Positions 1 to 11,754 of a stretch of DNA of 64,000 bases are shown piece after piece. The position numbers were made by a program, and so were the translations under genes. This DNA comes from Phialocephala subalpina (lineage: Eukaryota; Ascomycota; Leotiomycetes; Helotiales; Mollisiaceae). Below the pieces are notes generated by a model. The model did not search any database and had not been told where the DNA came from. It worked only from the letters and a program-made list of their open reading frames with translations. Location of the stretch: NCBI GenBank assembly GCA_900073065.1, contig FJOG01000017.1, forward strand, positions 430,149 through 494,148, in the 5' to 3' direction. Each line of letters begins with the position of its first letter. The first letter of the stretch is position 1.

Positions 1-284
1 AGCCGTTAGCTTAGTTAGAGTGTTTTACTTGTTTTAAGGGTTTTCTCTACCTACGCTCTTTCTTCCCTGTCTTGTATTCTAAGAACAAATACGCTAGATT
101 GAATAGAAGATATTACTCTTTAACCATTTTCGCGTATTTAGCTAATTAGGTAGAGTTACTTTTAGCACGTGATTTTATTCAATAACTTATTGAATAATAA
201 TGATTATTATTGAATAGAATAAGAGTAACACGTGAGTTACTCATGAATAGAATAACTTAACTCATTTTCGTTATTGAGTATTAT
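1..284. other. AT-rich non-coding segment, possible transposon remnant
   Basis: The sequence is AT-rich with short inverted motifs: AATAATAAT/ATTATTATT around 190-215, and GAGTAAC/GTTACTC flanking a CACGTG-like core near 225-241. No open reading frame looks coding. Its right edge coincides with the point where the neighbouring aldo-keto reductase loses homology, so it may be an insertion. No complete element ends are visible. Confidence 0.4.
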
Positions 285-707
285 TGAATTTCCCACACTG
301 AAGACAACACGAAAGAGGGACTAATTCTCCGAGAAATTGAAGCTTACATAGGCTCCGTCCCGTAAATGGCTGCTGTATCAATCTGCGAGATGTAAGTAAT
401 GAGTTATTAATTGAGTATGGGGTTCTTACGTGTCCGTATCCTGCCTTCAGTGCTTCTGCTACGCCCTTCTCTTGGTCGTCCTTGTCTTGCCCTGTCACCT
501 AATTGGCACCGTAATGGGCTATTTTTTGGCATGGAAATAAGACGTACATGTGCCGAATCCTAGAGCTGGAATGGTAGCGCCCGTGTTGAGCTTCAAAGCT
601 GTCGTAGAAGCCATTCTTCTTTGAATAGCTGAGTTGTTGATGTGTGAAGATATTTGTGAAAGTCGAGATGTAGCTGTTGTTGAAGCTCGAAGTGTGCGAG
701 AAAACAT
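285..707 (-). pseudogene. Aldo-keto reductase, 5' fragment only
   Basis: This is the N-terminal part of a classic NAD(P)H-dependent aldo-keto reductase (xylose reductase/Gcy1 type) with an N-terminal extension that could be a mitochondrial presequence. Three exons join in frame: 548-707, 491-430 and 382-348, separated by 56-bp and 47-bp GT-AG introns. Together they read ...ALGFGT-WQDKDDQEKG...AGYGH-IDTAAIYGTEP, the cofactor and active-site start of the family. A fourth short piece (VGNSI) may follow another intron. Homology then stops near position 285 in AT-rich sequence, so the TIM barrel, catalytic Tyr/Lys/His region and C-terminus are absent. It is almost certainly a truncated, non-functional copy, unless the rest lies beyond the window edge after a large insertion. 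Confidence 0.7.
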
Positions 708-1700
708 GATTGAAGGGATGCTTCTGTTGAATAATTGACCTACCTTTCTCGAAGACTCTCGAGCTGTACCTTGTGGTCCTGCTATGTCAGGTGTAGAACT
801 TTTAGACGTCTAATCGTATGACGTTTAGAGGGGAAGATCTGAGGGGCAAAGCTCTCAGCGGATGTTGCTGAGATAGCGTTCCCGCTTGGAGATTATCTCC
901 GCTTCCTTCCGCTACCTTCCGCTATTAGCTTCTGCACCGGCCCTGGTAGCAAATATCCCTGAACGTGTTGGATCTCGTTCAATTTCTACAACACCAAGGC
1001 TGCTGGCACCAACTTCTTACAACCAAATCATCACCAAGACCCGTCGCCTTTTCAAGGCGAGAGAGCCGCACTACACGTGATCGTATTTCTCGGGCTCCTT
1101 GACCGTTCCAGCCAATGCTTGGACTCTATTCAAAGGACCTCGGCATGTCACTGCCACCGCATTTGAGGTGCATCTGAAAGATCCTTGTGCAAATCGTGGA
1201 TGGTGACACAAGAGCGCTTTTGTTCCAATGATTTTGCGTGTAAGGCGACATATCAAGTGGCCCGCTTTCTTGGCTGTGCGTCATCGATGCCTAGGATGTC
1301 AAACAAAGTTTTCAGGAGCTCGTATGATAGGATGATCGAACATTCAAATAGAAAACAATTGCATGGCGAAGCTCAACGCTCAGCTATGGCATTCTGAATA
1401 TCGGATTGTCCGAACTGATGCCGCATGACATTTCAAAGTCAAATGTCGCTGTCGCGTGGGACCTTACTGCTCTGAGCCAGCCCAAGCCTTGGCAGGTCGA
1501 GGGGTCCAATTAACGAGGCTTTGGATGTCTTCAATTACGCAGCTCCATCCCCGAGCCACTGCGATCAACAAAGACAAGAAAAACACAGCCATCGAAGGTT
1601 TCTTGCCTTCGCGTCGGTTCTTGACTTCTTGGAACCTAATATCTAGGAGTTCCTTCCCTAGATTCCGGCCTTCCGCACCTCCCACAAAGTCAACAACACC
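708..1700. other. Intergenic region; possible decayed mitochondrial-targeted fragment
   Basis: No intact gene is seen. On the + strand, 886-1080 reads openly as a presequence-like stretch (SRSISTTPRLLAPTSYNQII) without an ATG, ending in a stop. This may be a relic of a mitochondrial protein gene, but no family was recognised. The remainder probably holds the 5' UTR and promoter of the phosphatase starting at 1701. Confidence 0.3.
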
Positions 1701-2930
1701 ATGGCCAACCTCCTACATTCCAAGAGCCGCCTCGGCGGTAGAGTTACGATCACTTTGATTGCTTCATATGTCTTCGACTGGATTGTTGTTATCGTCGCTG
1801 CTGTCGTTGGAGCAGTATTCGGAATCATCACACCAAATAAACGTCCATTCTCCCTCACAAACGCCGAAATCAGTTTCCCATATCAGACGAAGGAGAAGGT
1901 TTCTACTGCTTTGCTCATCATATTGAGCCTTGTTGTTCCAGCTGTCATCATTGTCTTCGTCTCTCTGGTCCTCGTACCTGGCCCAACGGTCTCCAAAGCA
2001 ACCCCGAAAGCTTTGATCTGGCGACGAAGATTCTGGGAATGGCATTCAGGATGGTTGGGACTTGCTCTGTCTTGTGCCGCAGCTTTCCTCATCACCAGCG
2101 GAATGAAGAATCTCTTTGGTAAGCCACGACCAGATCTGTTGTCAAGATGCGAACCAGATATCATCAACATCGCCAACTATACTATTGGTGGATTCCCGAA
2201 CGCTTTGGAGGGCTTCAACGTCGTTTCTGCGGCTATCTGCAAGAATACCGATAAATCGATACTCGATGATGGATTCAGAAGCTTTCCTAGCGGTCACTCG
2301 TCCTTCTCTGCTGCTGGATTGGTGTATCTCAGTCTCTTCCTTGCCTCGAAACTGGCGATCACGATGCCTTTCCTAGCACCCGCCTTCTTCTCCCGGGACG
2401 AGTCTCGATTCGCAGCTTTTCCTTCTCGCAACAAGCCAATCGAACTCCGAGATCTCTCCACTCCTTCCAACGGAAAGATCGCAACGTTAGGCAATGAACA
2501 ACTACACGAGCCATCAGGACACAACGATGCTTTCATCGCAGCACGAAACCAAGCCGCAGCTCCCCCAGTCTACCTCACCGTCATAGCCGTCATCCCCTTC
2601 TTCCTTGCAATCTACATCTCTTCGACCCGTTATTCCGACTTTAGACACCACGGCTTCGATATCCTGTTCGGATTCTTCATCGGTACTGTAACCGCCATTT
2701 TCGCATTTCGGTTTTACCATCTCCCAATTAGTCAAGGAGCAGGTTGGTCTTGGGGACCGAGAAGTAAGGATCGAAGTTTCTGGGCTGGGATTGGTGTTGG
2801 CAACTATGTTGGCTCGAACGCGAGCAGAGTCACGGAGGGACCTAGGGAAGAAGATGTTGAGGCTGGTGTGGCGAGACAGGGGACTAATGAAGTGGGTGCT
2901 ACCGCAGAGAGACCGGCTCCTGCTGTTTAG
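1701..2930 (+). CDS. PAP2-family lipid phosphate phosphatase (Dpp1/Lpp1-like)
   Basis: Single-exon gene for a 409-residue integral membrane enzyme of the type 2 phosphatidic acid phosphatase family. The family dephosphorylates phosphatidate, diacylglycerol pyrophosphate and related lipids in a Mg-independent way at membranes. All three catalytic signatures are visible: K-x6-RP ending in GKPRPD near residues 139-144, the PSGH box in SFPSGHSSFS near 195-202, and R-x5-H-x3-D in RYSDFRHHGFD near 309-319. About six hydrophobic segments bracket these motifs, as usual for the fold. A poorly conserved, charged loop (about 235-285) separates the PSGH and last motifs, and the C-terminal tail is acidic and low-complexity. 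The start is the first ATG, directly followed by a basic segment and the first membrane span. Confidence 0.93.
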   Translation: MANLLHSKSRLGGRVTITLIASYVFDWIVVIVAAVVGAVFGIITPNKRPFSLTNAEISFPYQTKEKVSTALLIILSLVVPAVIIVFVSLVLVPGPTVSKATPKALIWRRRFWEWHSGWLGLALSCAAAFLITSGMKNLFGKPRPDLLSRCEPDIINIANYTIGGFPNALEGFNVVSAAICKNTDKSILDDGFRSFPSGHSSFSAAGLVYLSLFLASKLAITMPFLAPAFFSRDESRFAAFPSRNKPIELRDLSTPSNGKIATLGNEQLHEPSGHNDAFIAARNQAAAPPVYLTVIAVIPFFLAIYISSTRYSDFRHHGFDILFGFFIGTVTAIFAFRFYHLPISQGAGWSWGPRSKDRSFWAGIGVGNYVGSNASRVTEGPREEDVEAGVARQGTNEVGATAERPAPAV

Positions 2931-3413
2931 TTGAGTGTGATGAGAGTTGGAGTATTAATTTGATGGCAGGATCGAGTCGAGCTTCCTCCCTATAATAAGC
3001 GGGGGTCTGTTGAGAATGCAAAGCAGGGAGAGTCGACGAGTACACGAAATTTGGGATGAGCGTTGGTGTTGGTGGGTGATACCAGCTGCTTGGTTTTCTG
3101 CTTTTTTTGCGAACGTACACTTCTTTGGCTGTGGTAAGCAGCTTGGAAGTACTAGTAATGAAATCTGCAACGACTCTGATCTCCTCATTCGAGCCCCTGT
3201 TTGCGAATGCACAATTGATCTCCTTTTGCACTTGCAACGGATGAATGTGCGCAATGAAGGTCGATGTTCAAATGGGAGAAATCTTAGATCCAAGTTCAGG
3301 CACTTCTCTCTGGGCAAGCGGCGTCTCGGGCTAGAAGTCATATTACTTTTCAACATTATCATTACTCCTTATCCCCTTCTCCTTCTCCCACTCTCATTCC
3401 TGGTGTTCTCATT
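2931..3413. other. Convergent intergenic region
   Basis: This lies between the 3' ends of the phosphatase and the GH125 gene and presumably holds both terminators. No convincing coding sequence or RNA gene was seen. Confidence 0.5.
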
Positions 3414-5159
3414 TCATTGATAACTGGCCCCCAACACTCCCGTAAATCCTCTATCTTTCAAATCCAACAAACACTGTCCAAACAATCCGTTTGCCCAGCT
3501 AAACCACTGTCGAGTCCAAGTCCCAGAATCAAATGAATCAATAGATTCGTGGATAAGGCCTAGTCCATCGGTCGAGGAGACGATTTCTTTGAGTTGGCCT
3601 TCAATTTCGGATGTGTCGCTGCTGGTGAAGATACGGATGATTGATGCCATAGGCCAGGCCTGGCCGAAGGATACGTGAGGTCCTCCTACCCTATACATTT
3701 TTCAGTCTCGATCGTCACTCTGTAGGAAAGGGGGAGGAAAGAGAAACGTACGCGCTAATAACAGGACCTCGCATAAAGTATCCGTTATCTTTACTGAGGA
3801 CGAATTTTCGCGTGTTTTGGTAGATCGGATCGGTGACGTTTAGGTAGCCGAAGAAAGGGGCGGAGAGGAGAGAGGGGATGTTGGCGTCGTCCATGCGGTT
3901 TGCTGTCTCTCATCAGCCCCATCCTCTCTATTTCCAACAGAACCAAGAATTCAAGACAGGGGATCATCAAGGAGGAAAACTTACCAGAGCCGAAACCATC
4001 AACCTCAAAAGCATATACCTGTCCGTAGGTAGGATCGTTGACGATGCCGTATTTAGTGATGGCATCTCGGATACTGCCTGCGAAATTGTGCATGTGGTTT
4101 GCGAGGTTGCGTTGCGAGCCGATGTTAGCCATGATGCTTGAGGTTGAGTCGAGGTAGCGGGAGAACATCATATTTGCTGGGATGAAGAGCTGATAGATAG
4201 TCCTTTTCCAGTCATTAGTATAACTTCAACCTCTCCAGAAAAGTCAAGACTCACGCATCATCACTCGGTCTAAACGCAGACCTCACCAACCCCGTCCCAC
4301 TTTGCACCGGATTCCCCCTCCCATTATTATCCAGCGTCTCCGTCCCACTCGTAGTTTGTCGCTGCCACGTATAAGGAATCGTGTTCACACTCCCATTACT
4401 AGCATACGTCCCGATCAACAAACTCTCCGTCACTTCAATAATAGTATTGATAGCGTCCACCCATTGAAATTTTCTGAAGAACTCAATATCCCCCGTCGTC
4501 TCATAATAATTCGTCGAGATCTCTAAGAAAGCAGCCAATGAATCGAGTTCGTATTTACATTCGAAGACAGTGGAGTTCGGTTCTCGAGGTGTGAAATTAT
4601 CAGGTGTAGCTTGGTTTTGTTCTGCCGGAAGTCCAGATTCCACGGGTGGCTGGAAGGAGTTGCAGAACGGCGCCTCGTTGATGTATCGGGCTTGGAGGTT
4701 GATGACACCGCGATAAAGAGAGGCAATAGAGTCGTAGCTTGAGTTGGCGGTTAGGAGGGAGAGGTAGGATTGCATTTGGTTTGCCGAGTCGCGGAGCCAC
4801 ATTGCGTTGATGTCTCCGGTGATGAGGAAGGTCAGTTCTTCGGCGGAGTTGTTGGCTGCGAAGCCTTTCCATTTGACGGCTGTGTCGAGCGTGTTGGGGA
4901 AGGAATTGTAGAAGAGGCGGTACAGGTCTGGATCCTTGATCACGGATTGCATGTCCGTCAACGTCTGCTCGACAGCACTGGAATTGAATGTTCGGCATGC
5001 TGGCTGGGGCCGCATGTATGAGAGCTGGTATTTACCAGTCGAGTATGGCTCATGCTTCTGCTGAGAGAAAGTCGAATAATCGGGACACTGTCCACTTGCA
5101 CCCTTCATTACCAGCGTACTCGCCGCAGCAAAGCCGAGCAACAATTTCTGCAAACCCAT
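3414..5159 (-). CDS. Secreted GH125 exo-alpha-mannosidase
   Basis: Four exons (5159-4255, 4202-3985, 3902-3752, 3690-3414) with introns of 52, 82 and 61 bp give 516 residues. The family (GH125, formerly DUF1237) comprises metal-independent, inverting exo-alpha-1,6-mannosidases acting on mannan or N-glycan branches. Residues 1-24 form a clear signal peptide (hydrophobic core [13 protein letters not shown], then GASGQ), so the second possible ATG at 5159 is preferred over an upstream in-frame one at 5228. Conserved blocks: [12 protein letters not shown] near 86-97, WLRDSA at 121-126, FRPSDDA at the first junction, VDGFG near 369-373, [14 protein letters not shown] near 427-440, and IHES near 471-474. 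The acidic residues in these last blocks are candidates for catalysis. There are several N-glycosylation sequons. A second GH125 gene lies at 53.6-55.8 kb. Confidence 0.93.
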
Positions 5160-6311
5160 CTTTTCGACAAATATATTCGCGATCGAGTTCGAAGAAGCCC
5201 CCCGCAGGTACTGTCGAATGAATCTCACTTTCTAACGCCATCATGGCGTTCAGGGAGGGGACGTTTATTTAAACAGGATGATCAGGAACCAGGGAGCTAC
5301 CCCTCCTTGCTAGGCCCTGCTGGTACCTTAGATCCCTGTCCACTAAGACGAGATGTCAGATTCCCCCGCCTCCATGCATAGCACAGCAGCAAGCGTGAGG
5401 TCATTCGTGAGCATTTCTGCAAGAGGAGAGAGAAAATGGTTCGGAGAAAACGGACGCCATCCTCCTCGTGGTCTAACCGCGATGATCTGCACCCCGCAAT
5501 GGTGGAACGTTACAGTGCCATTCGCCAGTGGTCATTTTGGCATGCAGCGAAAGAAGGAGGCTGGGAAGGAAAAGAAAGGACCGATTCTGCTTGAATAAGA
5601 TCACAGCTGGGAAAACTAGATGTTGTGATCAACCCGGGAGGTTGTGGTTCTTACTTGAGACGAAAGCAGATCATTTCTCAATTAGGCGGGTTGGGGGTAA
5701 ATGCCCCTCATTCGCTCGAAAATATCCCGAGGGCTCAGGGGGAGCCGAGGGTCCCACGTGAGAATGGGATTTGAGGAGAGTACTTGGTCAAGAAGCTAGG
5801 TTGAACAGAAGTTTGAAGATGTGGTGAGGAGTGAGAATCTTCAGAAGCGGTCAATGGCTGAGTATCTGTATGCGAGCTGAGTTAACAAACGATCCCCAGA
5901 CTTATTTGTCCAGGCATTCAGATGTCGGTGCAGCGAATTGCAAGTAAAGCTCTTTTCAATATCCAAACAGATGGAGAGAGTCCGATGAATCTGTCGATCT
6001 AACTCGTTGTCCGAATTCAATCAGGACATTGATAGAGGCTAGCGTCTGTCTAAACTTGACTTGAATGTCATCAAACAGAAAGTTCGATGCAAGTCCCCTG
6101 CCTCAATCACCAGAATTCGCTTGTGGTTTCGAGGAGAAGTATTCTTAAGTGTCAAAGTCGATTTCGGATTGTCTTGCTAGGTGTAATTCGATCAAGTCTG
6201 CTCGTCTCAGCAAATGCCTGTTTTGCGTTTTCCCCGGAATTAAAGGCAAAGCGGTGTAGTGGCTACGCCACCTCGTGATTCGGATTAAAGTTGTGTTTGA
6301 TCTCGGAGGTG
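5160..6311. other. Intergenic region
   Basis: About 1.15 kb containing the promoter of the GH125 gene and the 3' flank of the Zn2Cys6 gene. Six-frame reading shows only short, unconvincing frames. Confidence 0.5.
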
Positions 6312-7688
6312 TTAGAGAATGTTCAGGTCGATGAAAGTTTTTCGTAATCTGCTAATTCGCTCGACCAAAACTTTTTCTCTCGAATGAACCGCCTCCAAAG
6401 TTGGTGACACGAGGGAGTCTGAGCCTACTGACAAACTTCCATCTTCGTTGACGCGGTCTGACGTCTGAGATGACTCAATAGACTTTATAAGTTCTCCCAT
6501 TCGGCTCAAAAGATGTCGTGCCAGGTGCAGGATAAGAGTAATTTGCACCGCTGAGGTGTCTGGGATAGAGAACGAACCGACCTTCACGTTAGGGAGGCCG
6601 ACATGGTCCTCACATTCCGTGACAGATGAACGATCCAAACAAGCTTGCATATTTCCAAATATGTTTTCGTATGTATCGATAAGGCGTAGATGGCAGGACA
6701 ATATTAGAAGAAACGATCCTTGATCAATGGCAGCATGCAGGCGACCAAGAGCCATCCCTGTCCGAGGGGAGCTCGCTGAAGAGGCAGATGTATTTGGACT
6801 AGAACTTGACGTAGAAGCCTCTACATAGCGTGGATAGAATTTGTTCAGAACATCGATAAATCTTTGTGACAGCTGAAATGTTTTGTCAACAACAAGGTCC
6901 TTGTCCTTCCAAGTCAATGGCTGGGATGAAGATTTTGGTGGCTTTGGGACCATGGCGGCATGAGCGTATAATTCGACATTCAAATCTGATAGGGCTTGAA
7001 TTGTTGTAATAGCAAGAGAGCTAGAGGCACCTTTTGGTTGATCTCGAGACGTTGATAGCTGTTCGGTATGAATGTCGTCCGACGACAGCATAGCCCACTC
7101 GTGATTAAATCGGTGCTGCCAAGTATCAAGACCGCTCGAGGATCGTTGTGGGGATCCCTGTCCATATATGGTATTACCAGCTCCAGCAGAACTGGAAGGG
7201 TCTGATGGCGAATCAGTCCAGGCTGTGGTGGGCTCAAGAAAATTCATGCCCATCTGGAAATCAAAATCCAAGACGGGTTGACCGAGTTGCTCGTTTGGGG
7301 AATTAAAAAGGACGCTATCAAGAGTAGATGTTTGGATTTGGCGACTGCATTGGTTGTTTTCTATTTCAGGTTAGCAAACTCATCTTTCGTTCCAGAACTC
7401 GGGACCAGTACCTTGTCTGGAAGAAGCCAGCGCCACATGGTTGGTTTGTCCATTTTTCTGAAGGCCGATGTCGGGATGGGAAGGGTCTTGAGATACATCA
7501 AAGGGCTCTCTAAACAGGGTTGAAGCTGTGTTGATGTCTTTACGTTGCTTTCGTTGGGATGGACTCCACGTGCATTTGGCCTTGGCTTTCTCGCACCTCA
7601 CACACATCCCTCCAGTCTCAGCACGAGTGCAACGAACCTTTTGGCCATGGCAGCGATCACAGGAATACCGCTGGATTTGTTGACGCAT
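6312..7688 (-). CDS. Zn2Cys6 transcription factor with AflR-like C-terminus
   Basis: Two exons (7688-7412 and 7360-6312) joined across a 51-bp intron with a perfect GCTAACC branch site give 441 residues. The binuclear zinc cluster is intact: Cys at 10, 13, 20, 29, 32 and 39 with spacing C-x2-C-x6-C-x8-C-x2-C-x6-C, followed by a basic linker. The C-terminal half has the pattern of the aflatoxin-regulator family: a hydrophobic ILSCHLRLIDTYENIFGNM block, then VGSFSIPDTSAVQITLILHL, then a terminal helix ending RISRLRKTFIDL. Such proteins usually act as nuclear, pathway-specific activators of secondary-metabolite clusters. It is divergent from an MFS efflux pump across a 1.3-kb shared upstream region. 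No polyketide or peptide synthase is in the window, so any product is unknown. Confidence 0.88.
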
Positions 7689-8995
7689 CTTGCCTTCTTA
7701 CTGTTAAGTTTTAGATAGAAGTTAGAAGAGGCAAGAAAAATAGAAAGATGAGGTTGGAAGTCGCTTAATGCAGCTAGTTCACGGCCCCGCTTTAACGGCA
7801 CCGGTATCCGGTGCATCAACTTCTCCGTGAGTTGAAGCATTCAAAGGCTCCTCACTCACTGCAGCGATTTGTGATATCATTCCAACGTGTTGCTCCGAGA
7901 AGACCTATCGAAGCGCAGAATAACATCGCAGCGCTGATCTGCTGAGGTTTGGGCGTGTTATGTCTCCGCGAACACGGAGTTGTCGGCTGCTTCACCTCGA
8001 CCATGGTCCAGACGGCGTCGCACCAGAAGCAGGTTAGAGATACATTAAGCTACGAATAATGTATAGTCAACATCCCCATAGTAAGTTTACTCGATGTCCA
8101 AAAAGCCACCTTCACTGACGAATTCCTTCTAACAATGATCATATATCGATGTTCCATCTTCAGCTACACCACCAAATTTACGTATACGCTTTGAATATTC
8201 TGTCTTTCACTTAGCCCAAATTTGGCACCGCGTATCTCACTGTCTCTGACACAAATATGGCTCCTCAATGGCCCGAAGCACGGCAAATACCTGATTTCGG
8301 CGTCGCTACGCCCTCTAGCATCCTCATGAAGAGCTTGCAGTGGGGTTTTGTTGATCGATTGTCTAGTTCGCTTAAACTCTGTTCCAATTCATTGAATGCT
8401 GTATACGTCGCGGAGGGGATGTAGAAATCGCTAGAAAGAACGTTGGTTCGACTGGGTCCAAGTGGAACAAATAGCGAACCTGGTAGTATACTAACGTGCC
8501 ATGACTGGCATCGAGACTTTTAGCTTGCTTTGCATGGAGGACAGTTCTGAAACAATGGTAATCAGCCTCTGAGCAGAATTACTTTCGACAGTGTGCAAGG
8601 GAAGTGAGTGATAGATGCTGTAACAGCAGCACAAGAGAAGAGGCTGATTGGCCCTGGCCCTTGCAGTCGGTGGTCGGTGGTCGGTGAGGTGCAACTTTTG
8701 GAAGTCGGTGGGTGCCACTATCATATAACTTCACCACCGACGTCTGAACCACAGGTACAGGGAAAGGCAGGGGACCGGATCTCATTTCACTTCGGCTTGC
8801 TATCGGCAAGATGAAGTTTGAAATGGGTTGTCATGGCTATCGAGACCGACGTAGTTTGTCAGCTCCGATATTGGCAAAGCACGTCAACTCTACTTGAGGC
8901 TCTATATCTGTCCCACCCTCAGACTACTCGTTTCTTCTCTCATACTCTTCTACATTAATTCCAAAGCAAGTTCTACTTCTCTGACGTGGCGAAAT
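7689..8995. other. Divergent promoter region between regulator and MFS pump
   Basis: A 1.3-kb region without convincing coding sequence, shared as upstream DNA by the Zn2Cys6 gene and the transporter. It is long for this window and could hold the regulator's own binding sites, but no repeated CGG-type motif pair stood out by eye. Confidence 0.45.
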
Positions 8996-10987
8996 ATGGC
9001 ATCCACAATACAGCCAGCAATCGAGAAACTGGCACCTGGCTCTGAGAATGAGCACTCCGATTCTATCAGCAACCCAGCGACTCTTGACGCGGGAACAGAT
9101 CAGACAGAGCCCAAAGAGGAGACGCCCAATGAAAATGAAGGGAAGTTGAGCCGCACTGAGATTTTCATGCTTGTGCTCTCTTTGAATGCATGGTTGTCCC
9201 AGTCCCATCCACAGAGTGCAACCACTGACATCTATTAGATCGCTGCCTTCATCGCGGCACTTGAACAGACGATAGTATCCACAGCCATTCCAACAATTGC
9301 AGCATCATTCCATATCTCTGAGCTAGAATATACATGGATTGGCACTGCCTACCTCCTTCCAACAGCTGGTACGTCTATCTTGAGTTGACTCAACTTTTGG
9401 TATAGTCACTAAACGTATCCAGCGGCAACACCACCATTGGCTAAATTGAGCGATATTTTTGGGCGAAAACCAATTCTCCTTCTTGCCATCATTATATTCT
9501 TCATCGGCTCTATCATCGGTGCACTGGCGACAAACATTCATATGTTGATGGCGGGAAGAGTTATACAAGGAACAGGAGCTGGAGGGATATTAGGCATATC
9601 TGCTACGGTCATCGGCGATGTTTTCAGTCCAAGGTGCATACAGTCTCCCATGAGTTAAAAATTCTTATCTGACAGAAACATAGGGAACGTGGCAAATACT
9701 ACGGAATCTTTGGTATTGTATGGGGCCTAGCTGCTGGTCTAGGACCTATTGTGGGAGGGACGTTCTCGCAGTTCGTCAGTTGGAGATGGTGCTTTTGGAT
9801 CAATTGTAGGTGCTCGGGATTTCACATCTCCGTGTCCATGTCAGATCAATTACTGATGATAATGCTCTGTAGTGCCTGTCGCTGGCCTTGCTGGCATCTT
9901 TGTCTTTTTGTTCCTCAAAGTCGAAACACCGAAGACTCCAATCGTCGAAGGCCTACTCGCAATGGACTGGCTTGGAACCCTGTTCATCGTCGGCGCCACG
10001 GTAATGTTTCTGTTAGGTCTAGGATACGGTGGTCTTGCGTACCCTTGGAATTCTCCCACGGTTATCTGTCTCATTTTCTTTGGAATCGTAACACTTCTCG
10101 TGTTCATTCTCATTGAGTGGAAAGTCGCGAAATATCCGGTCATCCCACTTCGCTTATTCCGTCAGACATCCAATATCGCGACCTTTGGAATTGCCTATCT
10201 TCACGGATCGGTATGGATTGCAGATCTTTACTACCTTCCGTTATACTTTCAGTCAGTACTTGGCGCTACACCGATTCTCTCAGGGGTATACCTACTTCCA
10301 GTGGTCATCACAAGCTGCGTTGGAGCAATGGTGACTGGCGCCTACATCGGGAAGACCGGCAGATATCGACCACCTATCTATCTTGGTTTGGCAATCATGG
10401 TCATTAGCCATGGACTATATATCAATCTCCAGGCCTACCAATCATGGCCACGCATCATCATTTTTCAGATCATCTCCGGCGTTGGATTAGGTCCAATCTT
10501 CCAGGCTCCCATTATCTCTCTATCCAGTCTTACGAAGCCAGCAGACATTGCCAGTGCGACAGCCACTATCTTCTTCGCTCGTGACATCGCGACTGCTATG
10601 TCTATCGTTTTCGGTGGTGTTATTTTCCAGAATCGCATGGCTGCTCACTCAGTGGAGCTCAATGCCATTCTTTCTCCGGAGATTGCTGCGGCTCTGACAA
10701 AGGGAGATGCAACTGCATCAACCAAGCTCATCCAGTCGTTGCCGGAAGCCCAGAAACAAGTGGTTTACAGTGCGTACAATAACAGTCTGCGTGCAGAATG
10801 GATATTCTATACAGCATTGTCTGGCGTGGGACTTCTTCTTAGCTTCTTGATCAGCAAGCAAGTTCTTTCGAGGCAGCACAAAATCCACAAGACCGGTCTG
10901 GCGGGGCAGGAGGCTGCTAGGTTGGAAGAGAAGGTGGGCAATAAGAAAGTGGATGAGAAAGATGGTGTCAATAGTGGCGTAGTCTGA
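8996..10987 (+). CDS. MFS drug/metabolite efflux transporter (14-TM type)
   Basis: Five exons: 8996-9187, 9239-9368, 9423-9633, 9684-9805, 9873-10987; 589 residues. The family exports toxins or drugs by proton antiport at the plasma membrane. Recognisable blocks: IAALEQTIVSTAIPTIA in TM1, the motif-A loop LSDIFGRKP between TM2 and TM3, GAGGILGISATVIGDVFSPRERGKYYG, WRWCFWIN-LPVAG and PLRLFRQTS. The last three introns are ordinary GT-AG (54, 50, 67 bp). The first junction keeps frame and family alignment only if a 51-bp GC-AG intron (9188-9238) is removed; no in-frame GT donor preserves TM1. The N-terminus (about 55 residues) is polar and cytosolic, and the C-terminus is charged. Its place beside an AflR-like regulator suggests self-protection or export for a metabolite cluster. 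Confidence 0.88.
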
Positions 10988-11254
10988 GGAGAGGAAGGTG
11001 ATGCGGAGGGAATAATGCCCGGCATTTCGGCTATGATCTCGCAGATGTCGTTTTCGAACAACGCATTTCAGCCTTGCAAGTCAGTGAAGAGGCGAGAACT
11101 GAGGGGTTGAGGTTTAGCTTGCATTCCTTTAGAGAGAATTTCTTACCATTTATAATTTCAACCTTTTGTATTAACATGGGATAGAGCAATGAGGCCTGAT
11201 AGCACAGAGTTCAAGAGCATTGTCTCCCGTAAAGCCCCTTGCAAGCGGTTGATA
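10988..11254. other. 3' flank of MFS gene, up to transposon target site
   Basis: Short non-coding stretch ending in the TA dinucleotide (11253-11254) that is duplicated on the other side of the transposon. Confidence 0.5.
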
Positions 11255-11754
11255 AGGCAAACCATACACACTAGTTGTGCAACACCCCAAAAACTCAAAA
11301 ACCGCAACTTTTAAAAAAGATCCTTTAATACATAACGCACTAAGTCTAACTTTAAAGACTCTGATTCTATAGTTTTTATAAAGTAGAATCTATTGCTATA
11401 AATATTTTATATGCTAAGCTATTATTTGTGGGTACTCGAGGCCATAAAAGTAAAGTAAATTTCATGAATTTATCGAGAAGCAAAAGTTGATGCCTACGGC
11501 TTTGCGCTTAAGGCATCAATACTCCTCTACAAAAGTTAATCTAAACTAAGTTATTCGCACTAAATAAAAAAGAATGCAATTAGTAGTATATGTACTATAA
11601 GTATCGCTAAAGTATTTTATGTAATTATTTTTTAGTTTAAATAATTTGAAGTTAAAATTTTAGAGTTATAGTTGCATCGCATTTTGGTGGAGTCGCTTAA
11701 TTTAGTTGATGCTTAACACTAAGAGTCGAAAATTATGAAAACCTCTTTTTTGTA

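Noticed and set aside
2899..3420. Overlapping open frames of 112-136 codons on both strands after the phosphatase
   Set aside because: They overlap each other and the 3' flanks of two real genes, without homology or signals.
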